In this document: positions 38,313 through 50,136 of the stretch, one piece after another
How positions within the stretch are numbered: position 1 is the stretch's first letter
How the letters are laid out: each line of letters starts with the position of its first letter
NCBI GenBank assembly: GCA_007844125.1
Contig: CM017564.1
Location: 28,265,158-28,329,157 of the forward strand
Length of the DNA: 64,000 nucleotides
Direction: 5' to 3'
From: Sinonovacula constricta
Lineage: Eukaryota; Mollusca; Bivalvia; Cardiida; Solecurtidae
Program-made: the position numbers and the translations under genes
Notes under the pieces: model-generated
The model's database searches: none
What the model was told of the DNA's origin: nothing
Seen by the model: the letters and a program-made list of their open reading frames with translations, nothing else

Positions 38313-38524
38313 TTATTCCTTTTTTAATTGAAGTTTTCTTTCTTTCAATGCTCGTTTTCTCATTAACCAGAAGAAGAAAGAGGGTGCAACTGCCCTAAGT
38401 AAGATAGAAGCTTGTAGGACTATATTAGCTGGAATGATCTCTGGTGCACGTCTTTCTACTGCTTTCAAAATTTGATCTGCAACATCAGAAGGTTCCATGC
38501 CCGACTCTGTGTTCTTGTCCATCA
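38313..38524 (-). CDS. DHRS7B: DHRS7B last exon
   Basis: Begins [20 protein letters not shown] and ends [13 protein letters not shown] with TAA at 38315-38313. Acceptor is ttttttcag. Confidence 0.9.
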
Positions 38525-41500
38525 CTGAAAAAATAGAGACATACTCATGAAAACAACATTAGCAATGCCATATAAGTGAAGCATCTTTAATGACCAGTAC
38601 TATACACTTTATCTCGAATTTCTAACCAGATTTTGTAATTTTAGTAATTGTTACGAACATTCCCAGTTTTATTAAATTTTAATCAGTAAAGCAATATAGG
38701 CTTGACTGAAATCTCCCCTTAATTTGCTGTCCTTTTAGAGAGAGTGCCCTTATTTATTCATTAATTGGATAACTTAAAATAATTGTTTTACATCATTTTT
38801 CTTTTCTTTTTTCAAAATTGCAGGACCTTTTCAGGTGACAATGACTTATTTTGTTATTAGAAATAAAAAATTTTTAGTCCAAACTGTTGTAACCACCCTT
38901 TAAGTTCTAGTTATAAAATCCACAGAACTATAACCAGTAACAAAACATAAAAAATACTACCGGTACTTTCGATAACCATTCTGTAAAATAAAATTAAACT
39001 TACACCAGAAAAACAACACAAATATCCTCTACATGTCTGTCGCTAGAAAACCTGTTTGTTGACATTAAACCCAATAAAGACATAACATCACAATAAAAAC
39101 CCTCTTAAAGGTGGTGTTTTGCCTATATGTAACAATATCTGGCCTCTGTTTGGGGTAATAGTACATAATTACTGCAGAAAAAATAAATTTTAGTCTAAGC
39201 TTTGATGATTTTCAAGAGTATCTCAATTTTAAGGCAGTAAAACTCTTTAATCAAAACTGAAACGTTCATTCTTTTCAAATCTATTAATAAGAACGATAGG
39301 GATTCCTACTAAAAATAGACGTCGAACATTGCAGCAGATGAGACAAAACATAAGTGGTCATGCTGTGTCCTTAGTTTATAATTACATAACTGCGCAGCAT
39401 GGCTCAGATAGGAAATGCATGTTTGAAATGACAATTGTGAAATGGTTCACTTTTAGAAGTAGGACATCAATAAACAGCATTTTACAAGATCTGTTCAGGT
39501 AAAAATGGTTTATTATTATGTTAAATGAAAATATTTTTTGTCCAAACTATTGGATACCACCTTATAGGGGGCACTCGTGGCGTAGTGGTAGAGTCACAGA
39601 TTTGTAACTCCTCTCACTGCTTAGCCTCTCACTGTGTGGGTTTGAGTCCCATTCAGAGCTTAGGACTTAATGTGGGAAGGTCTTCCATCTGACTTGTGCT
39701 GTGCTGGTGGTTCTACCCCGACAGTTGTCTAGAGACTTCCTCCACCAAAAAGCTGAAAGTTGCTAATGATCATAATTGGTCGCTGCAATGTACTTCATAA
39801 AGAAAACAAAAAAAATTACTTACCTCCATAAGATGAACCATCAGCACACACAGCATTATGTGACAGATTAGTTTTGATATATCCTGGACTAACTACACAC
39901 ACATGGACACCTGTACCACTAAGCTCCGCTCGTAGACTGTCGAAGAATGCTTGCAAGGCGTGTTTAGATGCAGCATCTGAAGAAAGAACCAACTTTAAGG
40001 CTTCTTCTCATGTTTATGTTTATTGGGTTTATCTTCCCACCAATAATATTTCAGTTATGTGGAGACAGTGTCCAAATTGAAGCAAGCGGTAGAGCATTGG
40101 CTTGCAGATCGTGTGGTCACGAGTTCAAACCCCGGCCGGGTCAAACCAAAGACTTTAAAGTTGGTAGTAGTGGCTTCCCTTCTAACACTTGGGGCTAAGG
40201 GGACTGCATTACGCCTGACTCGCCGGTGTCAGTATAATGGACTGGCCAGGAGTCCCTGAGCACCTCATAAGTGCCCCTGTGCTATAATGATAGAAATATT
40301 GCTGCACAGTATAGGCAAATATGCCGGCAAGTCCCACATGAAGCAGATATAGTGCTGCCTTCATTGTGTATAGCATGCTGTGAACACCTGGCATGATACC
40401 ACACCAAGTCACATTATCCTGACACTGGGCCAAGCTGTTCTCCAACTACCCGTATATTTGCTTAAGCCTTAGCAAGGGAGATATACCACTACCATTTTTA
40501 ACGACTCTGGTATATAGCAGTCGGGGTGAGAACCCGAGGCCTCCCATACCTGGAACCGACACTCTACCGTTTCCGCTACCAGGTCTGGTAATCTTCTTCT
40601 TAACTTTAGTCCATAAGGATATCTGACTTCAGTTTATAATACCACAATTTAAAAAGCAGTAAAACTAAAAAAAATATTTTCCCAAGATATATCATTAAAA
40701 TGCAATAAGCTCTGACATTCATGGGTTCGAACCCCATTTCAACATATTCTACATATGAACAAGGCTTGTTCAGAAGATACTGAAATATTTCAAAGTAAAA
40801 ATACTAGAAATATAGGCAAGACTCATGTACCTTATAACTCACTACATGTGAAATATCAACTTGTTGGTGTCACTTCAGTGATGTATGAAAATCATAACTT
40901 TGCTCATCCTAGAAAATGCAGACACCATGGGCATGATTTATCTGACATCCAAGATTATTCTCAATCTGCTACCTTTCTCAAAGCTATCCATACAAGTTTA
41001 CTTTATGTAGGATCTTAATACAAATGTGCAAGGCACAATTGTGTCACTGTATGATACTATCCTTTCCAAAATGGTTTCTTTTGCTACCAGCAGCTTTCTC
41101 AACACAAAACATGGTTTTCTTCATTATTGCTGCTCTGCATTATGTTGAATTTCATTCTGATATATGACTGTTATTACAAAGACTTCTGTCGAACTGCCAT
41201 AACTTAATGAATTATTGTACGCATTTTCAAAACTTGAATATTATCAAGTCAAGCTGACATTGTTTATAAAACATTTCATACGACAATTTTCTTTTTATTT
41301 ACTTATTTTCCGTTACATTCGGATTTACCAAGTTTAACACAGTGCTCCATGTGACCTTTCCTTTCTAGTGCTTTTACATGGACTATTACAACATAGTATA
41401 ATATTTAGAATAACATGTATCTTATTGTCCATTTACATTAATTATAATACATTAGAAGTTTATGTTTGTAGAAAATTACAATTCAGGGCATTATTTATTA

Positions 41501-44500
41501 TCTACAAAATGACAAAGTCTCAATTATTCCCAAACAAGCCATGTATGTAATTTTAGCTACATATATATATATGTTTGTTGCTTACTTATACATATAATTC
41601 ATCAGTCTAATCATAGTTTTTACACATCTTGAAATGGGCCTAAAGGAGGCTTCCAAATATTTCAACATAAGAAGTTTTATTCAGTTTTTGTACTGAAACT
41701 TTGTATGAACATCATTATTGTGTACGTACAGGCTGATCGGTTGGGTATAGCCACCCTCCCTTGCAGGGAACTAATAGCCACAATATGTCCCTGCTTCAAC
41801 TGGACCATGTGTGGCAACAGTGCTGAAATAGATAAATTAATGAATAAAGATAATTTGTTTGTCTTTTTGTTACATTGCACCAACACAATTATGGTCGATG
41901 TCCAGCTAATTATAGGAGGAGGAAGACCCCAGACTTATGCCTGGGTAGAACCATTGGCTCACCGCAGGTTAGCTGGAAAACCTCCCCACATAAAAGTTCT
42001 CACCCCAACAGGGACTTGAACCCACGCGGTGAGGGGCTGAGGAGTTACAAGTCAACAACTCTTACTGCTCAACCTCGGGCACCCCATGTAAAGGCAGTTG
42101 TTAAGCATATAAATTGAAAAATAGGCATGACAGTAAACAATAGGATAAGTAGGTCAGAGTTTTGCATAGGTACGTGTTGCATAGAAATACACAATTTGAA
42201 ATTCCGACATCATGTTTGTATATTATCTACTGAACAGAAGAAATATTTTATTTCATTATTTATTACCATACAAAAAGGTTTTGCTCTTAAAAAAATGCAA
42301 ATGTGACCAACCAAGTCACTTCAATAACAAATAAACCATAAATTATAACATGGTTCAACTGATTATGTTTTGTAATAACAAATATAAATTTATACAGGTG
42401 TAAACTTTATTCACAATTTGAAGTAGCAACCTCTTTACATTGCCTAGGAGTGGAAATAAAGGTCCATTAGATAGCAACAACCAGGAAGTTATAATATATA
42501 TTGCTTAGTTTGTTAGGTTCTGACTTCAACACGCATTTAATATTTTTTGTTTTGTTTTTTAAATACATCACAGCGCCCAATTATGATCATTATATGTCCA
42601 GTTGTTTTGGTAAAGAAAGACCCCAGAAAAATGTAAGGGTAGAACCACCGGTGCACTGCAGGTCAGCTGGAGGACGTTCCCACATTAAATCCTTTGCCCC
42701 AAACAGGAATCGAAACCACACAGTGAGAGACTAACAGTCAATGGAGTTACAAATCTGCAACCACCACTATGCCATGGGCACCTCCTCTATTTCATATTAA
42801 AAGAGTGAAACAAGTAAATGATGAGAAAGTACCGCTATCACTGATGACATTCTAGGAATGAATACCATGATATGACACCACATGAAGACTACATATATTT
42901 ACTTTATACAAACCAGTCCTGCAAAACTGTTTCCAACATAACATTTTAAACAAACTTGCATTTAAATACATGATAGTCTCACTCAAGGAAGGGCATTATA
43001 TGGCAGAACAAATCGTACAGGTACATTGTTTTTTGGTGGTTTATTGTCCCACCAACAGTATTTCAGTTATCTGGAGACAGTGTCCACTTGAAGCAGATGT
43101 AGTGCTGCCTTCACTGTGTATAGCATGCCAGGAGCACCTGGCATGATACCATACCCAGTCACATTATTCTGACACCAGGCCAACCAGTCGTTGAACTACC
43201 CTTATATTTGCTTGACCGTAAGCAAGGGAGCTATACCACTACCATTTTTAACGACTTCAGTTTGTTGTGGCCCGGGATCAAACCCAGGGACTCCTGTACC
43301 TGAAGCCAATGCTCTACTGACAGGTACATTGTTTATCATGGATAAGGAAGTTACCTTGTGTGAGAGCCACTTGCCCAAAATAGTTGACTGTCATGAGTTT
43401 TTGATGTACGCTCATATCTGTATCCTGAATCAAGCCTCTGTAACTGATGCCTGCATTATTGATGAGAATATCCACATGTCCAAACATTGATACAGCTTCC
43501 GACATTTTGGACTCCATACATGCCAGATCACCCAGATCAAGCTGCAGCACCGAGGCTTTGTTCCCCTTTGAAGCAACAAGAACAGAACAGTGGAGGCACA
43601 TTGCAAAATATTAATTGTTAGTTTTTTTCCTTATTACTTCGTGTATGGGTCAAGAGAAATCTCTAGAGTCTGAGCAGTATATCATATGAACAGAATCCTC
43701 ACCCAATCTTGAATTTTCCAAGGCAGACAAAATCCCCCCCCTCCCCACAACCCCCACCAAAAATCCACTAAAAATAGCTTTGTAATGCAACATTTTCTTT
43801 TTTGCTTAGTTGCATCATGCAGTGAAACATAATCACACAACATACCATATGTCTTTAATTTATTTTCAAGTCCAAGTTTTAGAGAAACCCAAGTATCATG
43901 GAGTGGGGTTCTGGCCACCGATGCCACAATAACCAGTAGGAGGTTCTGTACAATATGGCTATTGGGGTTTCCACATGGACATATGTTGCAGACTTTACTA
44001 GCCTTGCACATACAACAACTACCAAGTACACATAACTACATGCTGTTCTTGTTGAATGCAATATGAATTCAACTGAGACCAATACAGTAGTAACTTCAAT
44101 CAATCACTGTCAGTTACTGTGTAACTGCATAAATTTAATATAACATAAAAATAAGGAATAATTTGCAAATAATTTCCTTTACATGTATTATGTTTATAAG
44201 GAAAGCAAATGATCTATTCAGAGTCAAGTGCATCAAAAATGAAGACAGTGATTAGGATCAAATCTTAAAGCTGGATACATACAATCAGAGTGAATTTGTA
44301 CTAAAGTATTACCAGTTTGCTATTTTGGAGTAAATCATACTGCACTTCTGTCAGTTGTTTTAGGTTTCTCCCTGCAAGTATCACATTACAGCCAGCTTTG
44401 AAGAATGTTCTGGCACATTCTGGAAAATTAAATAAAATTCAACTTTAGTTGAATATAATACATGTGTTATCCAGGTATAACATTAGCACTGTGTCTCCTT

Positions 44501-45795
44501 ATAAGCACTTTCTTGCCAACCGAAGGGTCAACATCTGTCAGCAATAACCTTAGTAGTGATGGAAGTGGTTGGTCCTTTATTTAAGGACTATTTTACCTAC
44601 CAGTGATGTTAAAAAATTGTAAATAAAAATTGTAATACCTGAAACGTTAGCACCTGGCATGATATCACACTTAGTCATATCATCCTGACAATTGGCCAAC
44701 CAGTTGTAGAACTACTGTTACATTTGCTTGAGCATTAGCAAGGGAGCTATACCTCTACCATTTTTAACAACTGTGGTATGTTGCAGCCCTTGATCGAACC
44801 CGGGGCCTCCCATACCTGGAGCCAATGCTCTACTGATTGGGCTATCAGGTCTGGTCTATATAATAATGAATCAAAAACCAAATAATGCTCTAATAATAAC
44901 TCTTCAGCACCACATTGCATGGGTTCAATTACCACTCAGATCAAGATCTTTCATGGGGAGGTCTCCAAAGGGCAACTGAGGATCAGAGAGTCCTTCCTCC
45001 ACTTATAATACCTGTATTTCATCAATATATCCATACTTTTCAATGTAAGTCTGATGTATCTAAAAATTGAAATCTCTCTGATTATTAATTTAACCTTTTT
45101 GCTCAGTATTTAAGTCATGACCACAGTCCCAGCTCCTACTGAAATACATTGTTATTAAAGCCACAATCTCTAATTAACCATTTTCTATAATATATAATAA
45201 AATATATATATATTATTATTATTATATTACTATTGGTAATATAGGTAATACCAACATATTGTCTACTTTCAAGCTACTGCTCGTTCAGCCGACCCTTAGT
45301 CACTGGGTGTATTTGTCAATCCTGTACTATGGCAGCCAACACATGGCGCTGGGAAGTCATAATACACACTGGCGCTGGGAAGTCATAATACACACCCGAA
45401 TAACCCTCGCAGATACCCATTTATACACCTGGCTGACGTGGAACAATTTGAGGTAAATTGCTCCAGGTAATTAAACCTTAGTTGGGTCACACCACAGACC
45501 CTTGTGACCCGGAGTGGTGTGTCCTACCACTGGACTATTCTGCTTCTCAAATCTATAAAATGAAGATATAAATAACTGGTATTTTTACGATTATTTTGAG
45601 CAACTACTCCCACTTCTTGTTAGAAAAAAACTCACACAAAAACATTTTGTTACCTCTTCCTAACCCAGAGTTTGCTCCTGTTATAAGCACAACTTTTCCC
45701 CTGACATCTGTTCTTCTCCTTCTAGAATGAAGCCAGCTGATGAGCGCAAGTAAACCTGCTATTCCACCTACAGCAGCTAGAAGAGCCTGGTACAT
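38313..45795 (-). CDS. DHRS7B: DHRS7B-like short-chain dehydrogenase/reductase
   Basis: DHRS7B (PexRAP) is a membrane-anchored SDR linked to reduction of acyl/alkyl-dihydroxyacetone phosphate in ether-lipid synthesis. Exons, high to low: 45795-45654, 44419-44313, 43565-43355, 41822-41730, 39976-39824, 38524-38313. Phases agree and the total is 305 residues (human 325). Motifs: N-terminal hydrophobic anchor (residues 3-21), cofactor motif TGANSGLG (39-46), NNAG (119-122), catalytic Ser172 in AISS, Tyr185-x-x-x-Lys189 (YAASK, with Tyr split by an intron), [10 protein letters not shown], and a C-terminal hydrophobic stretch before the basic tail [10 protein letters not shown] start eight codons upstream is also open, but a tcttttgcag acceptor-like site sits between, favouring the ATG at 45795 with a separate 5' UTR exon. 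Gene lies tail-to-tail with TMEM11. Confidence 0.93.
39105..39564 (+). mobile_element. TTAA-flanked element, near full-length copy
   Basis: Starts TTAAAGGTGGTG and ends ATACCACCTTA. A SINE begins at the very next bases. A 3' fragment of the same family lies at 38829..38902. Confidence 0.65.
39565..39797 (+). mobile_element. SINE family C, direct
   Basis: tRNA-like head 'ggcactcgtggcgtagtggt', box B 'gggtttgagtccc', then 'gtgctggtggttctaccccg' and tail 'aattggtcgctgcaatgtac'. It begins right at the end of a TTAA element. Confidence 0.75.
39824..39976 (-). CDS. DHRS7B: DHRS7B exon with catalytic Lys
   Basis: Completes Tyr and encodes [18 protein letters not shown], then [20 protein letters not shown]. 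The YxxxK pair is therefore split over two exons. Donor is gtaagt. Confidence 0.9.
40012..40590 (-). mobile_element. SINE family B, inverted, interrupted
   Basis: Tail part 40012..40084 ('cccaccaataatatttcagt') and head part 40339..40590 ('cctggcatgataccacacca', 'aaccgacactctaccgtttc') separated by a family A SINE. Confidence 0.8.
40085..40338 (+). mobile_element. SINE family A inside a family B SINE
   Basis: 5'-shortened copy ('ggtagagcattggcttgcag', 'gagttcaaaccc'). TGAAGCA occurs on both sides (40078..40084 and 40339..40345), and the split family B sequence reads on across the insertion. Confidence 0.85.
41730..41822 (-). CDS. DHRS7B: DHRS7B exon with catalytic Ser
   Basis: Encodes [18 protein letters not shown] then [12 protein letters not shown], ending with the first base of the catalytic Tyr codon at donor gtacgt. 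Confidence 0.9.
41876..42088 (-). mobile_element. SINE family C, inverted
   Basis: 'cacaattatggtcgatgtcc', 'gggtagaaccattggctcac', 'gggacttgaacccacgcggt', 'caacctcgggcacccc'. Confidence 0.75.
42568..42785 (-). mobile_element. SINE family C, inverted
   Basis: 'cagcgcccaattatgatcat', 'gggtagaaccaccggtgcac', 'caggaatcgaaaccacacag', 'actatgccatgggcacct'. Confidence 0.75.
43032..43319 (-). mobile_element. SINE family B with perfect 15-bp TSD
   Basis: 288-bp inverted copy. ACAGGTACATTGTTT lies on both sides (43017..43031 and 43320..43334). It ends 35 bp from the DHRS7B exon donor at 43354. Confidence 0.88.
43355..43565 (-). CDS. DHRS7B: DHRS7B exon with NNAG motif
   Basis: Encodes [10 protein letters not shown] through [14 protein letters not shown] and [10 protein letters not shown], 211 nt, donor gtaact. 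The acceptor is cttcaaag. A SINE inserted 35 bp beyond its donor carries a perfect 15-bp duplication. Confidence 0.9.
44640..44862 (-). mobile_element. SINE family B, inverted, tail-truncated
   Basis: 'ttagcacctggcatgatatc', 'accatttttaacaactgtgg', 'tcgaacccggggcctcccat' and 'gctatcaggtctgg' match the family. Confidence 0.75.
45343..45394. repeat. 26-bp tandem duplication
   Basis: 'tggcgctgggaagtcataat' plus 'acacac' occurs twice back to back. Confidence 0.8.
45654..45795 (-). CDS. DHRS7B: DHRS7B first coding exon: anchor and cofactor motif
   Basis: Encodes [10 protein letters not shown] onward: hydrophobic anchor, RRRR cluster, then [15 protein letters not shown], donor gtaaca. An alternative ATG lies at 45819 if no splice occurs at 45800. 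Confidence 0.88.
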
Positions 45796-46616
45796 TGTCT
45801 CTGCAAAAGAAGATGACACTTAAGAAAATATTATTTCAGTCCATGCTAGATTTACCTTACAAACAATGTATTCAATTAGTGCAGTCCATGTTTAAATCGT
45901 TTGTTAAGGTGTTGGACATGACCAGACGTCAAAGTTATATCTTACGCATGATGTTAGCAATTTGGAAAAACTTTTCACTAGGCAGGTGCACTACCAACTT
46001 AGCTTCCCGAGAAGGAAGCAAAAGATAGAGTGATATATATTAACTTGGTTTATTTCACATTGCAACAAACACTTCTTATGTTTGTACTGTATCTACCCTG
46101 GAAGTGGAATGTTAAGAGAGTATGTTTCCAAATTTAAACAGAAGCATCAGTTAAATGGATGGATGCTCCCAGGATGTCAAATGATTCTAAAATTCTACCT
46201 GAATATTGCAAGCTACATGTCCTCTTGAAAAGTTGGTTATTTGACGAAACTATTGTAAAATCATATTTTAAAACCCCCAAAATAAACCTAGTGAAGGAGT
46301 TAAAATAACTTTGCTTTGCTGCACTTTCACCTTGACCTTCAAGGTAGCAACCAGAATTATGCACACATCATGTAATCTTGATGTGATGATCCATGGTGCC
46401 CTATTAAATCAAAATCCATCAATGAACATAATTTGTCTAAGCTGGACATGCATTTGTTTCAATGCCACCATGCAACTAAAACATTGGGCCAGACAATGGC
46501 AAGACACTATTTTGCTTTAATGCCGCTCAGTGACATTGCCTTTAAAAGTAGCGACCTAAATGATGATTGTTTGTGCCATATTATTTGAAAAATCTGTAAA
46601 TAAATGACAAAATTAT

Positions 46617-46990
46617 GTGATTTTGACATGTATTATGAATATGCTTCAATAACACTATGTGATTTTGACATGTATTATGCATATGCTTCAATAACACTAT
46701 GTGATTTTGACAGGTATTATGCATATTCTTCAATAACACTATGTGATTTTGACAGGTAATATGCATATTCTTCAATAACACTATGTGATTTTGACAGGTA
46801 TTATGCATATTCTTCAATAACACTATGTGATTTTGACAGGTATTATGCATATTCTTCAATAACACTATGTGATTTTGACAGGTATTATGCATATGCTTCA
46901 ATAACACTATGTGATTTTGACAGGTAATATGCATATTCTTCAATAACACTATGTGATTTTGACATGTATTATGCATATTCAATAACATGT
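46617..46990. repeat. 42-bp minisatellite, nine copies
   Basis: Unit begins 'tatgtgattttgacaggtat' and continues 'tatgcatattcttcaataacac'. It produces a spurious minus-strand frame with a 14-residue repeat. Confidence 0.9.
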
Positions 46991-48474
46991 ATGGTAGTGA
47001 ACAGAATGTTGGACTCAACACAGCCTCTTGATAGGATGATTACTTGTAAAAATAAGTTTAAAATCCATCCATAAACTACTAAGATATGGACCATACATGG
47101 ATTTGCCTAAATGCCACCTCTTAGGAAGCATCCTGAATTTTGCATATGGCACAATGTCCAAAAGCATTTCATTGTTGTTTCACACAACACTCACAGAAAC
47201 CAATGTTGCTTTTCATTAGGACAAAATGCAATTTACCAATGATATTTTTAGAGACTTTCTCAAAGTAAACATGTTTGACCATTCAATTCTGATTGTAGTA
47301 AAATGTTAAGTTTGTGTTAAACATGTTTCAAAATAGCTATCTATATGTAACTTTGAAAGACTGTTTATCAGACTGAGTGGTCAGCCTACAATGTTCCCTG
47401 TTCACGTTCATTTGATTCACTGGCTGTTCCAGTTGGTTTCTTATTAGATCTACAACAATCAGACCCTGGCCAGACCCCAGCCCCCCAGGAGTCCTGCTCT
47501 CTCTGGCCTGCTCTGGCCACTCGTATTTATAAACAGTCTTTTATTCCTATATATGCTGGGAGACTGAAATGACATTTCCTACTTTATGACGCAACAAAGA
47601 AAGAAAAGTATTTAAGAGTATTCATGTTTACAGACCACAATAAACACACCATCAGATGTTAGCATAACATTCATACAGTATTTAAGTATATATGTGATAG
47701 GAACCATATTACTTTATTGCATCCTTTCTTGTGCAATGTATCTGCAGAACGATACACCATAACGTATTAAATGTTACCTTATCTATGTTTAAATCAACAA
47801 GATCTTTGTCATGATCAATGGTACAATACTAAAAATCTCTTTACGGTATTCTTATGTATTACATGACAGTTTTGAACAATTTGGTCTGTTGTCTGTACAA
47901 CTGACCTTTTCAAAATTGTCGGATATGTCAGCCCGGAGTGGGGGTAAGCTACAAGGATTTGATGTATTTGCATGCCGAACGCCTTTGTTATTTTGAACAT
48001 TGTAGCATCTTAATTATTTCCAAAATATTTTTTGAAATTTTAGCTAGGTTTAGAAGAGGTGTTTTTGCATTTGTGCATAAATGTTATACACTAAGCACTA
48101 AGTACAGAGTAATTAACCAATTTTCCCCCATTTAAGTATTAAAACATCATCATTGCCAACTAGTTAATTTTATTGACTGTAATGTTTTGCAAAGGAATAG
48201 TAAAAATTTATAAGTATCATATTTAACAAATGACAAGTTATTATATTTAACAAATGACAAGGTGTTATTTTGGCATTATATTATACAAAAACACAAAAAC
48301 AGTTCAATCATAGTCCAAGAACTCATTACTCAACCAATTTGCCTATCTTTCTTGTTACTGTACACAGAATTTCAAAAAACAAACATTATTTGGCAATTAA
48401 ATATAATTAAACTTATCATTTTCCAAAGAAAGTATAAAACAAAACATACTAAAAGCATTGTGTAACATAAGGAG

Positions 48475-48562
48475 AAAAATGTGCAGCCAGTCCAGGACTC
48501 AAACCCAGCACCCATCGCTAACAGGGCGATTGCTCTATCGACTGAGCCATCTGGACTGCTTA
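48475..48562 (-). mobile_element. tRNA-like SINE head
   Basis: Minus strand reads GTCCAGATGGCTCAGTCGAT...GGGTTTGAGTCCTGGAC: acceptor-like GTCCAG/CTGGAC stem, box A and box B, and an ATCGC/GCGAT anticodon-like stem. The loop lacks U33, so not a working tRNA. Confidence 0.55.
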
Positions 48563-49463
48563 CACATTCTCTGCCTATCAACTGGCTACAATTATACAAT
48601 AAAAAATGTCTAACCCAGACTGTTTTCTGATATATCTAATAAGTGTATGAGGACCGCAATGAACATAAGTGCTGGCACTTTTTTTTTCATCATCCTTGGT
48701 ATTGGAAGCATTCCATGGTTACTCATGTTTCAAATTTCACTATTGTTTTTAGAGCAATGTTTACTTTTATGCTGTAAAAATGAGGTGTCTGTTAACCACT
48801 GTATGTTTCCTATGCAGTCTATCTATCTACCAGACATGGGTAATTAAGTTTAATATTAATTCCTTAAACAAACAAGAAATATAATTCAGAATCTTTTATT
48901 CTAAATGTCTGGTACATTGACATCCCTAGCACCAATTAAGCCCCTAATTAGCCAGGATGGCCTGCGTAGTTTTTCATTATCCTTCCTTCAGGGCAATAAA
49001 ACTCCTGGTGCACTGAAATAAGATGACATCTGACTAGTGTGTGTGTTTTCTTTCCAATGTTTATCCCTCTCCAATCACTTGTAGCCCCAAATAGTTGTCT
49101 ATTCTAAAAGTTCTTCATAAAATGAATTATGAAAATCAACAAACATAATTTTTGGCTAAATATTTTAAATACTCAAATTTAAATATTCAAGTTTGGTGGC
49201 CCCATCTTCACTCTTAGATCACACTTTGTATAATTATTACATTAAAAGAATTAGTGTTATGAACCATATGATATTTAACACTTATATGAAAATATAATTA
49301 AGAGTTTATAAGCATTTATCATCAAAATATTATCAGTGTATCTAATTTATGTTTCTGTCATGCCTTGATTGTAACACACAGTGACACTAGTACAGTATGT
49401 AGGCTCTCTACCTATGCCTATTCAAATGTATAGGTTTTTCTTTGTCAGGAAATAAAATCAAAC

Positions 49464-50035
49464 AAGAGGTCCATAATGGCCAAGAATCACTCACCTGAGA
49501 ACCCTAGCTCGCAGTATGCTTTAAACTCTAACCACAAGACAAAATGAACAAAACTGTGCCTTTAGCCTCTAGTGATCACAAGTTTATTTGTTTATCAAAT
49601 CCATGCACACATCAACCTATTAAGATGTCCATGCAGACAAAGATTCTGATAAAAATTTGTGAAGATGAGGCCCAAAAAGCTCATTTATGGTGACCACAGT
49701 GCCATTTGGCCTACTTCTTAAGACTACAAGACCCAGTTAAAAACTCATCAAAGATTTCATGAAGACAAATATTTTGATCAAGTGTGGTGAATACTGGGCC
49801 TCTAGGATGTTTACAAGAGTTTTCTATGATTTGACAAAGTGACCTATTATTTTTCCCCACTGGGCCAAGTTACAAACTCCTTCAAGACTTCATTCAGATA
49901 AATGTTCAGACGAAGTTCTGGGAAGATTAGAACAATATTGTCAGCTTGAGACAGCACATTGTTGACACTGCATGATAGAAAAAAGATATCAGGAAAGCTC
50001 GCCTGAGCAAGTTGTGCTGAGGGGAGCTAGAAATC
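49464..50035. repeat. CTCACCTG repeat, copy 2
   Basis: Diverged relative of 10600..11083: 'gaggtccataatggccaaga...ctcacctg', ending 'gctgaggggagctag'. Confidence 0.6.
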
Positions 50036-50136
50036 AGCATTACATGCATTCAGGCTGTATAAGATGTTGAAAAAGATGACCCTCTGTCATTGCAAGTGTT
50101 CACATTATCTTGCTGCTAAGTATAATATAAAATCAA

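Noticed and set aside
41705..42117. Open frames on the plus strand
   Set aside because: Antisense to a DHRS7B exon and through a family C SINE.
46581..47021. 146-codon minus-strand frame with 14-residue repeats
   Set aside because: It is the 42-bp minisatellite read through; not a gene.
48475..48562. Functional tRNA gene on the minus strand
   Set aside because: Arms are recognisable but U33 is missing and the sequence continues as a SINE.
48372..48599. Minus-strand frame with 'SSPDGSVDRAIALLAMGAGFE'-like start
   Set aside because: Typical translation shadow of a tRNA-headed SINE. It is not a protein.
48647..48847. Hydrophobic 66-codon frame as a small membrane protein
   Set aside because: No homology recognised, no splice or promoter context; the composition is that of translated AT-rich DNA.
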